Source: Rosellinia necatrix (Eukaryota; Ascomycota; Sordariomycetes; Xylariales; Xylariaceae). From it: a stretch of 64,000 nt of DNA. Below the pieces are notes generated by a model, which searched no databases, was not told the origin of the DNA, and was given only the letters and a program-made list of their open reading frames with translations. The translations under genes and the position numbers were made by a program. Location of the stretch: positions 1,612,001-1,676,000 of the forward strand of contig JAGYVD010000005.1 in the NCBI GenBank assembly GCA_021209875.1, in the 5' to 3' direction. Every line of letters starts with the position of its first letter. The first letter of the stretch is position 1. This document shows, one piece after another, positions 1 to 10,927 of the stretch.

Positions 1-2013
1 CTCAAACTTCCGCTTGAACTTCTTTACCGAGATACCAGCCTGTTCTGCTAGGCGAGAATAATCCGCCTCGGAAAGTTTCCCGCTTAGAGCGGCGGGTGTG
101 TTTGGAGTACTCTTCTTTCCTCCCTTCTTGGTCCGTTTCTCATCGCGTGTTGTTTTATGGGCCTCCTTTTCTTTCTTTCCCTTGCGTTTCACTGCTAGTT
201 TGTTAGCGGGACATGATATTTCTGAAATGTATCTCCCGTATTTGCGCCCTCTAAACCTCTCGAGTGTCTTTGATAGCGGATGAATGCTATCGCTCCCCCC
301 GGGAGGAAGCAGGGGAACTCGATATCGTTCAAGAGAGCGCAGATAATTGGGGACTGGGGAAAGGGGGCGGATGGGGAACTGTACCATTTTCTGTGCCATT
401 CATATCGCTGTCAGAATCTTCCTCTTCCTCCTCCGACTCCCCCTCGCTATGATCATCTGCCATCGGCGTGTCTTCAACTTCTTGTATTAAAGGTTTTGAT
501 GGAGCGTTTGGCTCTGAGGCGGGAGCATCGCCGTCAACATTGTACCGCCGACTGGGCCTAAGCTCAAACTTGGTGGGGTTCGCACCGCCGACAGGCGCAA
601 TCTTGGTACCTTTGGAGGTAAGAGGCTTTCCTTCCAACCTGCGGAGCTTGTCCTCCAGGTTGGCACGTAGCCTAATACCCATCTCGGCTCTCTCATCATC
701 GTCAATCGCGATGTCGGCTCCATCAATGCCTTCAGTGCTGAGATCCGAGAGCGCATCGACACGAAGACAGAGAGCGGCTTTGGCGGCAAGCATACGCGCA
801 ATCTTGCCCTTATTCTTACCACTGGCCTGCCCAACAAGCGAAGAGTGATATATCAGACCATACTTGGGTGTATCATGCTTTGTCTTCAGCGCTCGGAAAA
901 GAGCCTTTTCGGCGCCTAGGATCTGGATGGTACTACCAGGGCTCTTGGCAAGCTTCATGAGAGAACCAGTGTGAGCGATAAGACGAGCGCCCACGAGCTC
1001 GCCAAGGATTTCGGTAGTATTAGGAGCAAGGGCCTTCATGCGCGACGACAAGTACTGCGACAGCTGTTGTCGGTATTCCGTAAAACTGATGACCTGCTCA
1101 GCCAGAAGCTTGATGTTCTCCAGATCGATCCCACCGATTTCAGTGCCCATACTAACTTCGGCAGCCGCTTTGATCCGAATCTCCAAGTCCTCGGGGAGTA
1201 TCTCGGAGAGATCCGTATTGGCGGCGTTCTCCCGAGTGCCCATATGCATAATCACACGAGCATAGGCGAGATTGTCATTGAGGATCCGGTCCATCTCAGG
1301 GAAGTGCCAGCCGTACCACTCCTTGACTCTCATAGCGTAGTTGTTTAGCTCCTTATCCAGATCGTCCAACAGTTTAATGGCCTGCACGATCATGACGTCG
1401 ACCTTATCGGGGGAGAACTTGACTTTATGACGCGAGATGGAGTGGGATAGGGCCAAAGCCATGTTGTTTAAGTAATCGGGATCGAGCTCGGGGAATAACT
1501 CGGGGAGATACGTTTTGACGGCTCGGAAGAGCTCATTTGTAGAGGAGTCGGACACAGGCGAGATCTGAAGTTCAGGAAGGACATTAATAGCGGCGCCGAG
1601 CTTTGGGTCCGCAACGGCAAGTGACGCCTTCCTCTCTTCCTTGATATCATCAAGCAACTGCTGTAGCAAAGGGGTGACCTTTCCTTCCGTCAAGGAACTG
1701 TATTCACCGAGCGCCTGAGCCGCGTCCTCGAACTTGACCATCTTCTTCAGCGACAGCCTAGCCAGCGGGTATGTCAGTACGCGTCGGAACCAGCGCGTGA
1801 TCGCAAAACGGGGCAGACTTACATAGAGTTGATCGCCTCGGCGCTCGAGAGCTGCTCGGTAATGTCATCGCGAGACAGGAGCTTCTTGTCCTTGGCCTTG
1901 AACAGACCGTAGCTACCACGCTGTTAGCTGGGACTGCCACCGCACGATAGGTAGCTCCGGTAGAGCTAGCTCACTCACCCCGCAGGCGTTTCGGCAAGAA
2001 CGAAGAGAGGCAT
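1..2013 (-). CDS. NOP58: Nucleolar protein 58 (box C/D snoRNP core), 3' end runs off the window
   Basis: NOP58 binds box C/D snoRNAs with Nop56, Snu13 and fibrillarin and supports rRNA 2'-O-methylation and pre-rRNA cleavage in the nucleolus. Exons on the minus strand: 2013-1979, 1912-1823, then 1757 leftward. The start reads [12 protein letters not shown], typical of the family; both introns have GTGAGT/GTAAGT donors and keep phase. The third exon carries the Nop domain, including the segment [20 protein letters not shown] and [11 protein letters not shown], then an acidic serine/glutamate run. Read unspliced, the frame stops at 329. I prefer a further intron 384-192 (weak donor GTACAG, strong CTAAC branch and TAGCAG acceptor, phase kept), leading to a lysine-rich tail from 191 to the window edge, as expected for a Nop58 tail. 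VMA6 is divergent, with about 670 bases between the starts. The family call is secure; the tail exon is inferred. Confidence 0.92.
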
Positions 2014-2680
2014 GACGGCAGGATTGTGTCAGTGTTCGGTGCTTGTCCCTGCGCAGCTTCCCGTGTGGTGGAATGAGTGTTGGATCGCCAATTGAGAACG
2101 GTGCGACCAGGAGAGAAGCTTGGGTGGGCAGCTTCAAGTAGATAAACTATTTTTTTTGCTCCAGCGGAGAAAATTTCATGTCGGGGCGAGGCTAGTGAGC
2201 TCGATAAGAGTGGATCGAAGTGTGGCTGACCAACGAACTTACAAGCATGTCCAGCTTAGTCCTAGATGGGCAAGAGAGACTAGACTCACTTGATCAGCTA
2301 GTACAACCTTGATACTGTCGGTTACCTGCAAGTAAGTAACCAAGTACCCAATGGAAGTACATACATAGGTAGGTAGCCTACCTTAGGTAGGTAGGGTACA
2401 TATTTTAGGTACTACGATTCCCTGTAAGGCATCTAAATTAGTGGGTGTGGTTGGCATGTGCTCAGGATTTCCACAAGGCAGCCCGGGTTGGTGCAAGCTA
2501 CACCTAAACTACCTATGCTGCAGCTATAACCACCTTCTATTTAGGTGCCTGTCAATCATCATCATAACCTACATTCAGTACGTACTTACCAACTAAGACC
2601 GGCTTGCTGGTGTTGAAGCAGCAAGCATCGAGATATTGGCATCAAATATTCCCTTCACACCTCACATAGCATCCGCGAAG
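2014..2680. promoter_or_regulatory. Shared upstream region of NOP58 and VMA6
   Basis: This 667-base stretch separates two divergent housekeeping genes and should hold both promoters. Around 2330-2420 it has a dense run of GTAGGTA/CCTACC words (for example CATAGGTAGGTAGCCTACC) forming short inverted repeats, a pattern repeated in other intergenic spaces of this window. I see no coding frame and no clear TATA box. Confidence 0.6.
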
Positions 2681-3955
2681 ATGGAAGGGCTCTTCTTCAA
2701 CGTAAACAACGGGTAAGTACATCCAATCCTCTCGTATGCCCCTCAGATGGCACGCGATACTGATGGTTGTTTCATAGCTACATCGAAGGCATTGTTCGGG
2801 GGTATCGGAATGGCCTTCTCACGAGCGCCAACTACTCGAATCTGACGCAATGCGAGACCATCGACGGTGAGTGGCTGTGTCTGCCAGTATCGAAGAAGCG
2901 AGACCGACTCCTGACTTGAACAGATCTCAAGCTCCAGCTCGGCCCTGCCTACGGCGACTTCCTGGCCTCCCTGCCTCCCAATCCATCCACCTCCAGTCTT
3001 GCCGCCAAGACAACCGACAAGATGGTCTCCGAGTTCAGATACGTCCGTGCGAATGCCGTGGGCTCGTTGGCACAGTTCTTGGATTACCTCACGTATGGCT
3101 ACATGATCGACAACGTTGCGCTGCTCATCACCGGCACGCTACACGAACGAGACACCCGCGAGTTGTTGGAAAGATGCCACCCCCTCGGATGGTTCGAGAC
3201 GATGCCGGTTCTCTGCGTCGCCACGAACATCGAAGAACTCTATAACAGCGTCTTAATAGAGACACCGCTGGCCCCCTACTTCAAGGGTAGCCTTAGCCAT
3301 CAGGACCTCGACGAGCTGAACATCGAGATCGTTCGAAACACCCTGTACAAGAACTACCTCGAGGACTTCCACAATTTCGTCAATACTCACCCGGATATGG
3401 CCGGCACTCCAACTGCCGAAGTTATGAGCGAGATCTTGGAATTCGAAGCAGACAGGCGAGCTATCAACATCACGCTTAACTCATTTGGCACGGAGCTTAG
3501 CAAGACGGATCGCAAGAAGTTATACCCGAGCTTTGGCCGGCTATATCCAGAAGGCACCTTGATGCTTTCTCGGGCCGATGACTTTGAGGGTGTGCGGCTG
3601 GCTGTTGATGGTGTGTCCGACTTCAAGAGCTTCTTCGATGCTGCGGGTCTGGGTGGTGGCCCCTCGGGGCCTGGCAATATGGGAGGTGGCTCTGGCGGCA
3701 ATGGAAGAAGCCTCGAAGATATGTTCTACCAGAAAGAGATGGAGATCTCGAAGAATGCCTTTACGAGACAATTCACCTACGCCATTGTATATGCATGGGT
3801 GAAGTTGAGGGAGCAGGTAAGTCAAGTAACAAATCCTGCGTCAGGTGCCTTACATGCTAACTATTGCTCAGGAAATCCGCAACATCACATGGATTGCCGA
3901 GTGCATCGCACAAAATCAGAAGGAAAGGATTGGTAACTACATCAGCGTATTTTGA
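2681..3955 (+). CDS. VMA6: V-type proton ATPase subunit d
   Basis: Subunit d sits on the vacuolar membrane sector (V0) and couples the central rotor stalk to the proteolipid ring, so it is needed for organelle acidification. Four exons: 2681-2712, 2778-2866, 2924-3816, 3872-3955, together 365 residues, close to the usual ~350-360. Donors are GTAAGT, GTGAGT and GTAAGT; acceptors TAG, CAG and CAG; phases all match. The product starts [20 protein letters not shown] and ends with [10 protein letters not shown], both strongly conserved in this family. A glycine-rich insert (about residues 255-275, [16 protein letters not shown]) is typical of filamentous fungi. The gene is divergent from NOP58. 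I see nothing odd in it. Confidence 0.96.
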
Positions 3956-4257
3956 TCGGAATGACGGACCTTTTATGAAATTACCTCTTCTTCTTTTTTT
4001 TTTTTTCGGGTACTGCTTTTCTTGTTTCCTTTATCGCTGTAGTACTAATCAAAAGAGGATACCATATGGATGAGCTGAGAGCGTGAAGGCAATAAATCCT
4101 CACTCTATGGCGCGCTGAGCATGGCGGTCGTAGAAGATACTGGCATGGACACGTGGTGGATCGTCCTCAAGCCCTGGCGTTGTTGTATATTACATAGTAG
4201 ACGGCACTACAGGTATATGCTTCTCGAAGCCACCTATCATACACTCAGCCTGCTCTT
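3956..4257. other. Convergent intergenic spacer
   Basis: This is the 3' flank of VMA6 and of the mitochondrial S15 gene, which converge here. It holds a T-run near 3993-4005 and no open frame of note, and probably contains both 3' UTRs. Confidence 0.5.
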
Positions 4258-5263
4258 CTACACGGTGATCTGGCCCTTATAAGTTGCGTCGGTTAGACCT
4301 AGCTGTTGAACCATATGCTGCCACCGGGCACTGCCCCTCTCCTTCCGCTCCATGTAGGTCAAAAGCCTCTGGCGCTTGTGTACCATGAGCCTCAGATCCC
4401 GCTTGCCGACCTTGTCCTTATGCCCTCTGTTCTTTGCCAATTCACCCGCCAGGGCGCGGATCTTGACGGTCAAAATGGCGATCTGCACTTCGCTGCTACC
4501 TGTGTCGGGACCCCCGCGAACCGGCCGCTCTTCTCTCTCCTGGCCTCTTGAGAGAGGTTTTGGGGGGAGTGTCACATCAGTCTCGTGCCGACCAAACGTC
4601 TCGATACACCTCCGGATGTTGGCGTGGCGGCGATCCTTGGCAGAGCCCTTTCCTAAATCCAGGATACGCTGCACCGCCTCGACCGCCTTCGCATGCTTCT
4701 CATCGTGGTCTTTCCTCATCTCCTCTAACCCGCCCGGGTGCGCCCTGGTGTAATCCGAGTCTATGGGCCGCGTCAGGCTGTAGGCATTCTCGACAGCCAG
4801 GTCGAATTCGCTCTGGGAAACCAGATTGTTGAGGACATGAGGGGACGTAGGAAGCGGGTGCGGTTCTTCTATGGGATTCCCATCCTCGTCGACGCGGGGC
4901 TTGGAGAACGGGGCCTGCCCGGCGGAATCGAAGGACTCGAGGAAGGGAGTTGGGATGCCGTGGATCGGGTCGCCGGCCTGTTCCCTTTGGCTGGCCTCGA
5001 TCTCTCTGCGGATCTCCAGATGCGCATTCTTACGCTGCTGCATCTGGGCCCATCGGTAGGGATCCTGCTTCGCGAGGCGCCTCTTCACCTTGTCCGACAC
5101 CGACGCCGTCTGGGTTATGGGGAGGAAGGGTGGCGGGGACGGTTTAACGGCAGGGCGAAGGCATACTATTCGATCCCAATTAGTGGCACGGAATGGCGTA
5201 AACGTCTTGCGACTTACATGCAACGGTATTTAGGCGCTGCACGCCCGGTGTTCTGGGGGGCAT
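4258..5263 (-). CDS. MRPS28: Mitochondrial small-subunit ribosomal protein uS15m
   Basis: This is the mitochondrial counterpart of bacterial S15, which binds the central domain of small-subunit rRNA. Two exons: 5263-5218 and 5165-4258 (317 residues). The first intron has a GTAAGT donor, a CACTAAT branch and a TAG acceptor, and restores a start reading MPPRTPGVQRLNTV. The N-terminal part is basic and hydroxylated, as in a mitochondrial presequence. The fungal block SDKVKRRLAKQDPYRWAQM follows. The C-terminal third is the S15 domain: GGPDTGSSEVQIAILTVKI, then KDKVGKRDLRLMVHKRQRLL and a TYMERK segment. It is larger than bacterial S15 (~89 residues) because of a fungal N-terminal extension. It is divergent from RPS0, so two ribosomal protein genes of different compartments share one upstream region. 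Confidence 0.93.
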
Positions 5264-5436
5264 GGCGTAAATGATGCGGCGAGAACCAAATCTGGCCTAC
5301 GTCTTTTTACAGAGGCTTGACTTTTTTTCTCCAACAGAGCCAAAGAGTCAGAAGCAACAACCAGCTGGTCCACAGTGAGTTTCGGGATTAATTCCCACTG
5401 TAACTACCTAAGTAGCCAACCATTACAAGGTACCTA

Positions 5437-5467
<31 letters not shown>

Positions 5468-5932
5468 ACGTCTAATCTAGGAAGGCACCTAGGTAGGTAA
5501 CTTAAGTAACTTGTTGACTTCCTTAAGTTACCTATGCACGCCCCAATGAATTGAATAGTGGATCCCAGAAAATGCCAAGACTTCGAGCTTTGACGGGTCT
5601 TCCCCCGGGTAAACCGCTACTCCGTTCTCCGTGGTACTTAGGTACATATGTTTTCTGGGGACCATTTTAGGTTAGATACTTTCTAAACCTAGATTGGTAC
5701 ACATTTGGCTCAGTTTTACCCCGCTATGATAGGTCCAAGATTGTGACCTCTTCGCTTACCCTAGTTCCAATTAGCCCACCAGAATTCGAGCCCCAAAATT
5801 CTTGGGAATTTTGGGAATTTTGTAGCCATCGCGAACTTTTCCTTCCCCCTTGCACATCACCAAGTTCGCGCTCAACGCAAAGTCATCGCCTCGCCTTTCT
5901 CCCTTCCCCCCCCCGCGCAACCACGATTCAAG
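5264..5932. promoter_or_regulatory. Shared upstream region of mitochondrial S15 and RPS0
   Basis: These 669 bases lie between two divergent ribosomal protein genes. They contain an AGT trinucleotide run (about 5438-5464), several CCTAGGTA-type words (5398-5545), and at 5794-5822 an inverted repeat CAAAATTC/GAATTTTG followed by a second direct copy of GGAATTTTG. Just before the RPS0 start there is a pyrimidine-rich tract with a C-run (5900-5915), typical of highly expressed fungal genes. No coding frame is evident. Confidence 0.6.
5438..5464. repeat. AGT trinucleotide microsatellite
   Basis: Eight or so consecutive AGT/TAG units are directly readable, in the intergenic space upstream of RPS0. 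Confidence 0.9.
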
Positions 5933-6960
5933 ATGGCGCCCTCAAACCTCCCCGCCTGCATGCAGGCCACCTCCCAGGACATTGAGACGCTCCTGGCAGC
6001 GCAGAGCCACCTCGGGTCCAAGAACTTGCAGGTTCACATGGAGCCCTACCTCTGGAAGACCCGTGCTGATGGTGTCAACGTCATCAACATCGGCAAGACC
6101 TGGTAACTGCCGCCGTGCCCGCCCGTCCCGTCCGTGTGTGAGGTTATGTGTCCGTCTCTAACGCTGGGCTTCGCGCATGACAGGGAGAAGATCGTCCTCG
6201 CTGCTCGCATCATCGCCGCCGTCGACAACCCCGCCGATATCTGTGTCATCTCGGCCCGTCCCTACGGCCAGCGTGCCGTCCTCAAGTTTGCCTCCCACAC
6301 CGGTGCCGTTGCCATCGCCGGCCGCTTCACCCCCGGTTCTTTCACCAACTACATCACCCGGTCCTTCAAGGAGCCCCGTCTGATCATCGTCACCGACCCC
6401 CGCACCGACGCCCAGGCTATCAAGGAGGCTTCCTACGTCAACATCCCCGTCATCGCTCTTTGCGACACCGACTCGCCCACCGAGTACGTCGATGTAGCCA
6501 TCCCCACCAACAACAAGGGTCGCCACGCCATTGGCTGCGTCTGGTGGATGCTCGCTCGTGAGGTCCTCCGTATCCGTGGTACCATCGCCAGCCGTGACAT
6601 TCCTTGGGACGTCATGGTCGATCTGTACTTCTGTATGGCCCCTCCCCCATCCTCTAATTCTTCATGGTCTGTAAACTAACCACTGCTATAGACCGCGACC
6701 CCGAGGCTGAGGCTGAGGAGAAGGTCGAGGAGGAGAAGATCCCCGGCGCCGAGGAGGTTGGTGCTGCCGCTATCGAAGCGGGTACCTTTGCCGGCACTGG
6801 TGACTGGGAGGCTGCCCCCGCTGGCTTCTCTGGCGCCCAGGGTGGCTGGGACGGTGCTCCTGATGAGTGGGCCGGCGCCGTTGCTGCTGGTACTACCACC
6901 GGCGCTGCTGCCCCTACCGCCGAATGGGGTGCCGCGGATGCCAAGGAGAGCCAGTGGTAG
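5933..6960 (+). CDS. RPS0: 40S ribosomal protein S0 (uS2)
   Basis: uS2 is a late-joining protein of the 40S subunit needed for 20S pre-rRNA processing. Three exons: 5933-6102, 6184-6632, 6692-6960 (295 residues). Introns use GTAACT/CAG and GTATGG/TAG and keep phase. The N-terminus [11 protein letters not shown], the block [33 protein letters not shown] and the [15 protein letters not shown] segment are diagnostic. After [15 protein letters not shown] comes the usual acidic tail with repeated W-containing units, ending KESQW. Codon use is strongly biased to C-ending codons, as for a highly expressed gene. The frame stays open for a further 73 codons after the TAG at 6958-6960 (see the separate entry). 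Antisense frames over it are shadows. Confidence 0.97.
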
Positions 6961-7182
6961 GAACCCTATCTTGATGGTCTCCCCGGCACATCTTCTGGCG
7001 CCGTCCCTTTACCAGCACAGCAACTGCAGGAGCAGCCTGGACCAAATGGAGAGGACTTCAATTTTGAGCCAGGATCACCAAATATTTCATTTCAGAGCCA
7101 AGTGCCAGAAGACTCAGCAGACGACCAGTTTTTACCAACCCAAGCTTCAGAGGGCGCCTGGGCTCCGGAGCCCGAATGGTAA
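6961..7182 (+). other. In-frame open extension after the RPS0 stop (possible readthrough or alternative last exon)
   Basis: Directly after the RPS0 TAG the same frame continues for 73 sense codons to a TAA at 7180-7182. The predicted peptide is acidic and rich in P, Q, E and S (for example QEQPGPNGEDFNFEPGSP) and ends EGAWAPEPEW, echoing the tryptophan-terminated acidic tail of RPS0 itself. Codon use is less biased than in RPS0. Two routes could express it. One is readthrough of TAG (context TGG TAG GAA, not a known strong readthrough context). The other is alternative splicing from the donor at 6633 to the CCAG acceptor ending at 7015, which keeps phase and would replace the normal tail. It may also just be 3' UTR that is open by chance. 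Confidence 0.35.
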
Positions 7183-8928
7183 TTGCCTTCCTATGGGCAT
7201 CACATGAGCCAAAGTGCGGTATAGCCTAGGACACGGGTCAACTTGAACGTACTAATGAGGGAAAGATACCAAAATTAGTTGATGAGTCGATTGCATTCGT
7301 TGCTTCCCTAAGTGACTTGTCTTGTTGGCTTCTATCAGCTGAGGACGGGGAATGCCCTGTACGGTCAAAGGGACAGACTTGATCGTGGTCCCGCCCATGC
7401 TCCTAGGTAGCAGGAAAAAAAAATTAAAGACCTTTGCCTTTGTGACTTGTCCGGAACCACGACAGAAGGTGCTGCAACATTTAGTGCTAAATCAAATCCA
7501 TTCACGTGCAATGTGACATATATTAACAGAAAGTTCTATATTAAGCAGTGCCGAATGAAGCGCTTCTTCTCAACTGCGAGGTCAATGAGGCCGCTTTTGC
7601 TCTCTTCAGCACCTCGTGAGGCCAGTCGAGTAACCAACAGAGCTAAAAGAATAAGCATACGCATGTATGTTACCTTTATATCATCGTTATTAACTACCTC
7701 CACACCCTCATCCATCCCAACAATCTACATCACCCTACCTAATCATCCCATACCTAATGACTCCGATCGGGTCCCCTAATTTGCGAGGCAAGCGACCTCA
7801 CTGGCGGGGGTCGTGGTTCCAATCGGGGCCTTCAGGCAGGCTGTTAGAGATTGTGAAGTGCGTTCTGAGTTGATTTGGGGGTGCTACGGCGAGGTATAAA
7901 TAACGTGAGGGCAGGATAGAAGATCGACTCAGGTAATCCTGCGACGTTGTATAGGACATGTTCATTTGCTGTCAAACGTAGTAGGAAGCTCAAAGACCGG
8001 TATCTCTGCGTGGATATATAGGCGCCCAATATAAGCAGAAGTAGACAGGCCTCCTGATGTCTGTTTTAACGACATATCCCTTTTCCACCCGCATACAAGC
8101 CCTATCCAAGAATCCCGAGGAATTGAGGTCGCGCAGCATAACTTAGCCTAGAAATAAACTGTCTACGTTGATCGCCATCCCAAGGGTCCCGGGGGATGAT
8201 CTACCCATATATCGGTGGCGTATTGTTTGTCATCCAAAAAAAAGCCCACACGGATTGGTCCCTTTGTGCCAAGGCCGGGCTTGTGGTTCCGAGGCGGACG
8301 ATACAACCCTTTTTTTACACCAACCCCGGGATTTGTATGCCTCTCTGGTCGCTTGTCTGGCCGCCTCATGCACGCCAGCGGCGCATTTTGGCTTGCGACG
8401 GGTAGCGTAATGCCGCTTGCCCCAGGCCGCCCAAGCAACTGCCGTCCGTCGAGTCGACGGGATCAAGCCGATTCGTAGTTCACGAGGGATTGGTCCTGTC
8501 TGACATACCTAAGCTAGAGACGCTAATAGGAACCGCCAGTCTTCCATGGATGATGATGGTGGTGGTGATGATGATATAAATAATAGCATCCCCGGTAAGC
8601 AAGATGGATTATCCTCATATTCAACATAGGTGTCTCGGTTAGTGTTCTACAATGTCTCATGACGAACATAAAGCGTGAGCAGCTCACAGGGTTGAGTTAC
8701 AGAGGGTGGCACAACGCAGGTGGCGTTAGGGCAGTTCTGCTTCTAATTGGACATCTAGCTCTATTCTCCGACCTCGCTGATTGGAATATAAACATTCTTT
8801 GGGATGTGGTTACGTTAAGCCCCGATATACACGAGTCCCCATTCCACATACCAGGCACTCGGTATCTGTTTGGTGCCACAGTCATCTTCCTTTCGTCCTT
8901 CCCCGGCCTTCTATAGACTACCTACCTT
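7183..8928. other. Gene-free stretch between RPS0 and the P450 gene
   Basis: No frame here has recognisable protein features. Overlapping short frames around 8163-8478 occur on both strands over one GC-rich patch and look accidental. A GATGGT-type microsatellite lies at about 8548-8575. The stretch contains the 3' UTR of RPS0 and the 3' flank of the P450 gene. Confidence 0.5.
8548..8575. repeat. GAT/GGT trinucleotide microsatellite
   Basis: A run of TGA TGA TGG TGG TGG TGA TGA TGA type units is directly visible in non-coding DNA. Confidence 0.8.
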
Positions 8929-10927
8929 CTAATCCTCCCTGAGCCTGTAGCGCAGGTACATATTTGTCTCTGGCTTCTTCGCCGAGTGCAAGTTGCGGTT
9001 CATCATGAGCGATGAGTCCGGTACGACACGATTGCCGTCCTTGTCAGAGAGCTCGAAGTCGAACAAGCCGACCCAATACGCCGTGATGAGAGCCATTTCT
9101 AGCTTTGCAAATTTCATGCCCACTAATGAGTCCCCAGTCAGTCGGTCAGTGCAGTCAGTTCGCGTGTAAAAATTATTAGAACAGGGATTTTCACTTCAAG
9201 TCGATCAACTTATCCGGACCACACAAGCAACGAGCAGCCGAGAGAAAGTTGAACGAGCAGACTTTATATCCAATTCAAGTATAAGACGCAAAAGCGACAT
9301 GAAGAGAGAAGAGAGGAGGGGAAGGGAGGGAGGAAGACCGAGAAGATGTACTTACGGCAAGGATGGCGACCGGAGCCCCAGCCCATATAAGCGTGGGGCG
9401 TCTTCTTGTCCTCGGCGTTCTCCTCGAAGTAGCGGGAGGGGTTCCAGCGCATCTTGTCGGTGTACCAGTCGCCGAACATGCTGTCCTCGATCAGGTAGAT
9501 GGCGTAGGCGCCGTCGGGGATGACCTCGCCGGACCCGCCGATGGGGATGTCGCGGCCCGACATGTTCTTCCGGAACGTGGCGCCCGGCAGGCAGAACCGG
9601 ATCGTCTCGCGCAGCGCCAGGTCGATGAGCGGGAACTCGCCCTCCCACTCCTCGATCGTCAGCGCCCCCAGCACGTCGGCCCGCGACTGCGACGGCCCGC
9701 GCCGGTGCCGCGCCACCACCCCGTCGACCTCCTCCCGCAGCCGCGCCATCCACTCCGGATTCTGCGTCAGGAAGATCTGCAGGTACCCCGCGTTGATCCC
9801 GCTGTTCAGCTGGCCGGCGAATAGGGCACCGATCTCGAACTGCGAGGTTTTTTTGCTTTGTTAGTTGCGACGCTAGTTGGCGCTGTGGAGGGCCGAGGGA
9901 AAGTGAAGGGAGAAGGGGGGACGGGGGGAAGGGATTAGACATACACCGACGATATTTTGGAGAGTCAGGCCGCGATCCATGAGGAACTGTAGGGCGTCGT
10001 TGCCCTTCCTGCCCGTCTTGTTGCGCTTGTCGATGATGTCGCGGAAGACGAAGGCGAGCTTGGCGCCGTAGTACAGGCGCATGAAGTGGTTGAGCGTCGG
10101 CAGCCAGGGGAAGATGACCTTGGCGAAGGAGTCGGACTTCTCAAACCAGTCGAAGATGGAGAGCGTATGCTTCAGCAGCTTCGGGTCCTCGGCGATATCG
10201 TTGGCACCCACCGTCCGCATCGTGAGCTGATATACGATCTCGTAGAAGCTCTCGAACGGGTCCGTCACCTGCCAGTCCGGATCGGCCCTGGAAGGGGGGG
10301 CGGCGGCCAGCGCATCGCACGCCGCGCGGGTGTCGCCGGTAAGCAAGTCGAGGTTCTTGACAAAGTTTTCCTTCTTCATCAGGGGAATGAGGGCCTTCTG
10401 GAATACTTGAGAGAAGTTGTCCTCATGGCCTTGGCTGGGTGCTGCTGGCTGTCCGGTAAGAAGCTCGGCGAAGCTGAGATAGGGATCGTGTAAGCAAATG
10501 GTACTTTAGACGGCATGGCCTAGGTGTCTCCCGTCTGACAGATGGGACGCGGAGATATAGCCGGGGGAAATAGAGAAAAGAAGACATACGCCTGGGGAAA
10601 ATTGAGGTCTTTGCTTTCGAAAAATAGTTTCCTGCCTTCGGCGCCGGATATCCCAATCATCTGCTTCTTGCCGATGTAGAAACTAAAATTGCCCGTCTTG
10701 GAAGCCTGCAGTGCCTCCCTCGTGAAATCGGCACGGCGGCCATAATAGAATTCCAATGCGCCCACGATAGGCCAGTCTCCTTTCTTGTACCACTTTGGCG
10801 CATTCTTGGGTAGCGCTGGCCGCCAGAAGACCCGGTAGAAAATCGACGCCGCGGTTGTGAGCAGCAGAACCCAGGCGGTGGCCGACCATTCCCGTGGCCG
10901 AAGTGCCACTGACAGGGAGGCGTCCAT
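8929..10927 (-). CDS. Cytochrome P450 monooxygenase
   Basis: This is a membrane-anchored haem-thiolate monooxygenase; its substrate is unknown. Four exons: 10927-10590, 10503-9945, 9839-9356, 9122-8929 (524 residues, normal P450 length). A hydrophobic N-terminal anchor (about residues 18-37) precedes a proline-containing hinge (RPALPKNAPKWYKKG). The I-helix region follows exon 3's start (FAGQLNSGINAG). The K-helix ExxR is present as LRETIRF, and the PERF-like segment as MRWNPSRYF. The haem loop is split by the last intron and reads GWGSGRHPCLGMKFAKLE, cysteine at about residue 460. The usual Phe seven residues before the Cys is Trp. Three introns have good donors (GTATGT, GTATGT, GTAAGT); the acceptor of intron 1 (AAAG) is weaker but keeps phase. 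No biosynthetic backbone gene lies beside it, so I cannot place it in a pathway. Confidence 0.88.

Noticed and set aside
8163..8478. Five overlapping frames on both strands
   Set aside because: All cover one GC-rich patch, none has family features or splice-consistent extensions.
9363..9824. Plus-strand 153-codon frame inside the P450 gene
   Set aside because: Antisense to P450 exon 3, which holds the K-helix and the haem loop start.
8929..10927. Secondary-metabolite gene cluster around the P450
   Set aside because: No polyketide synthase, peptide synthetase, terpene cyclase or other tailoring gene lies nearby; the neighbours are housekeeping genes.
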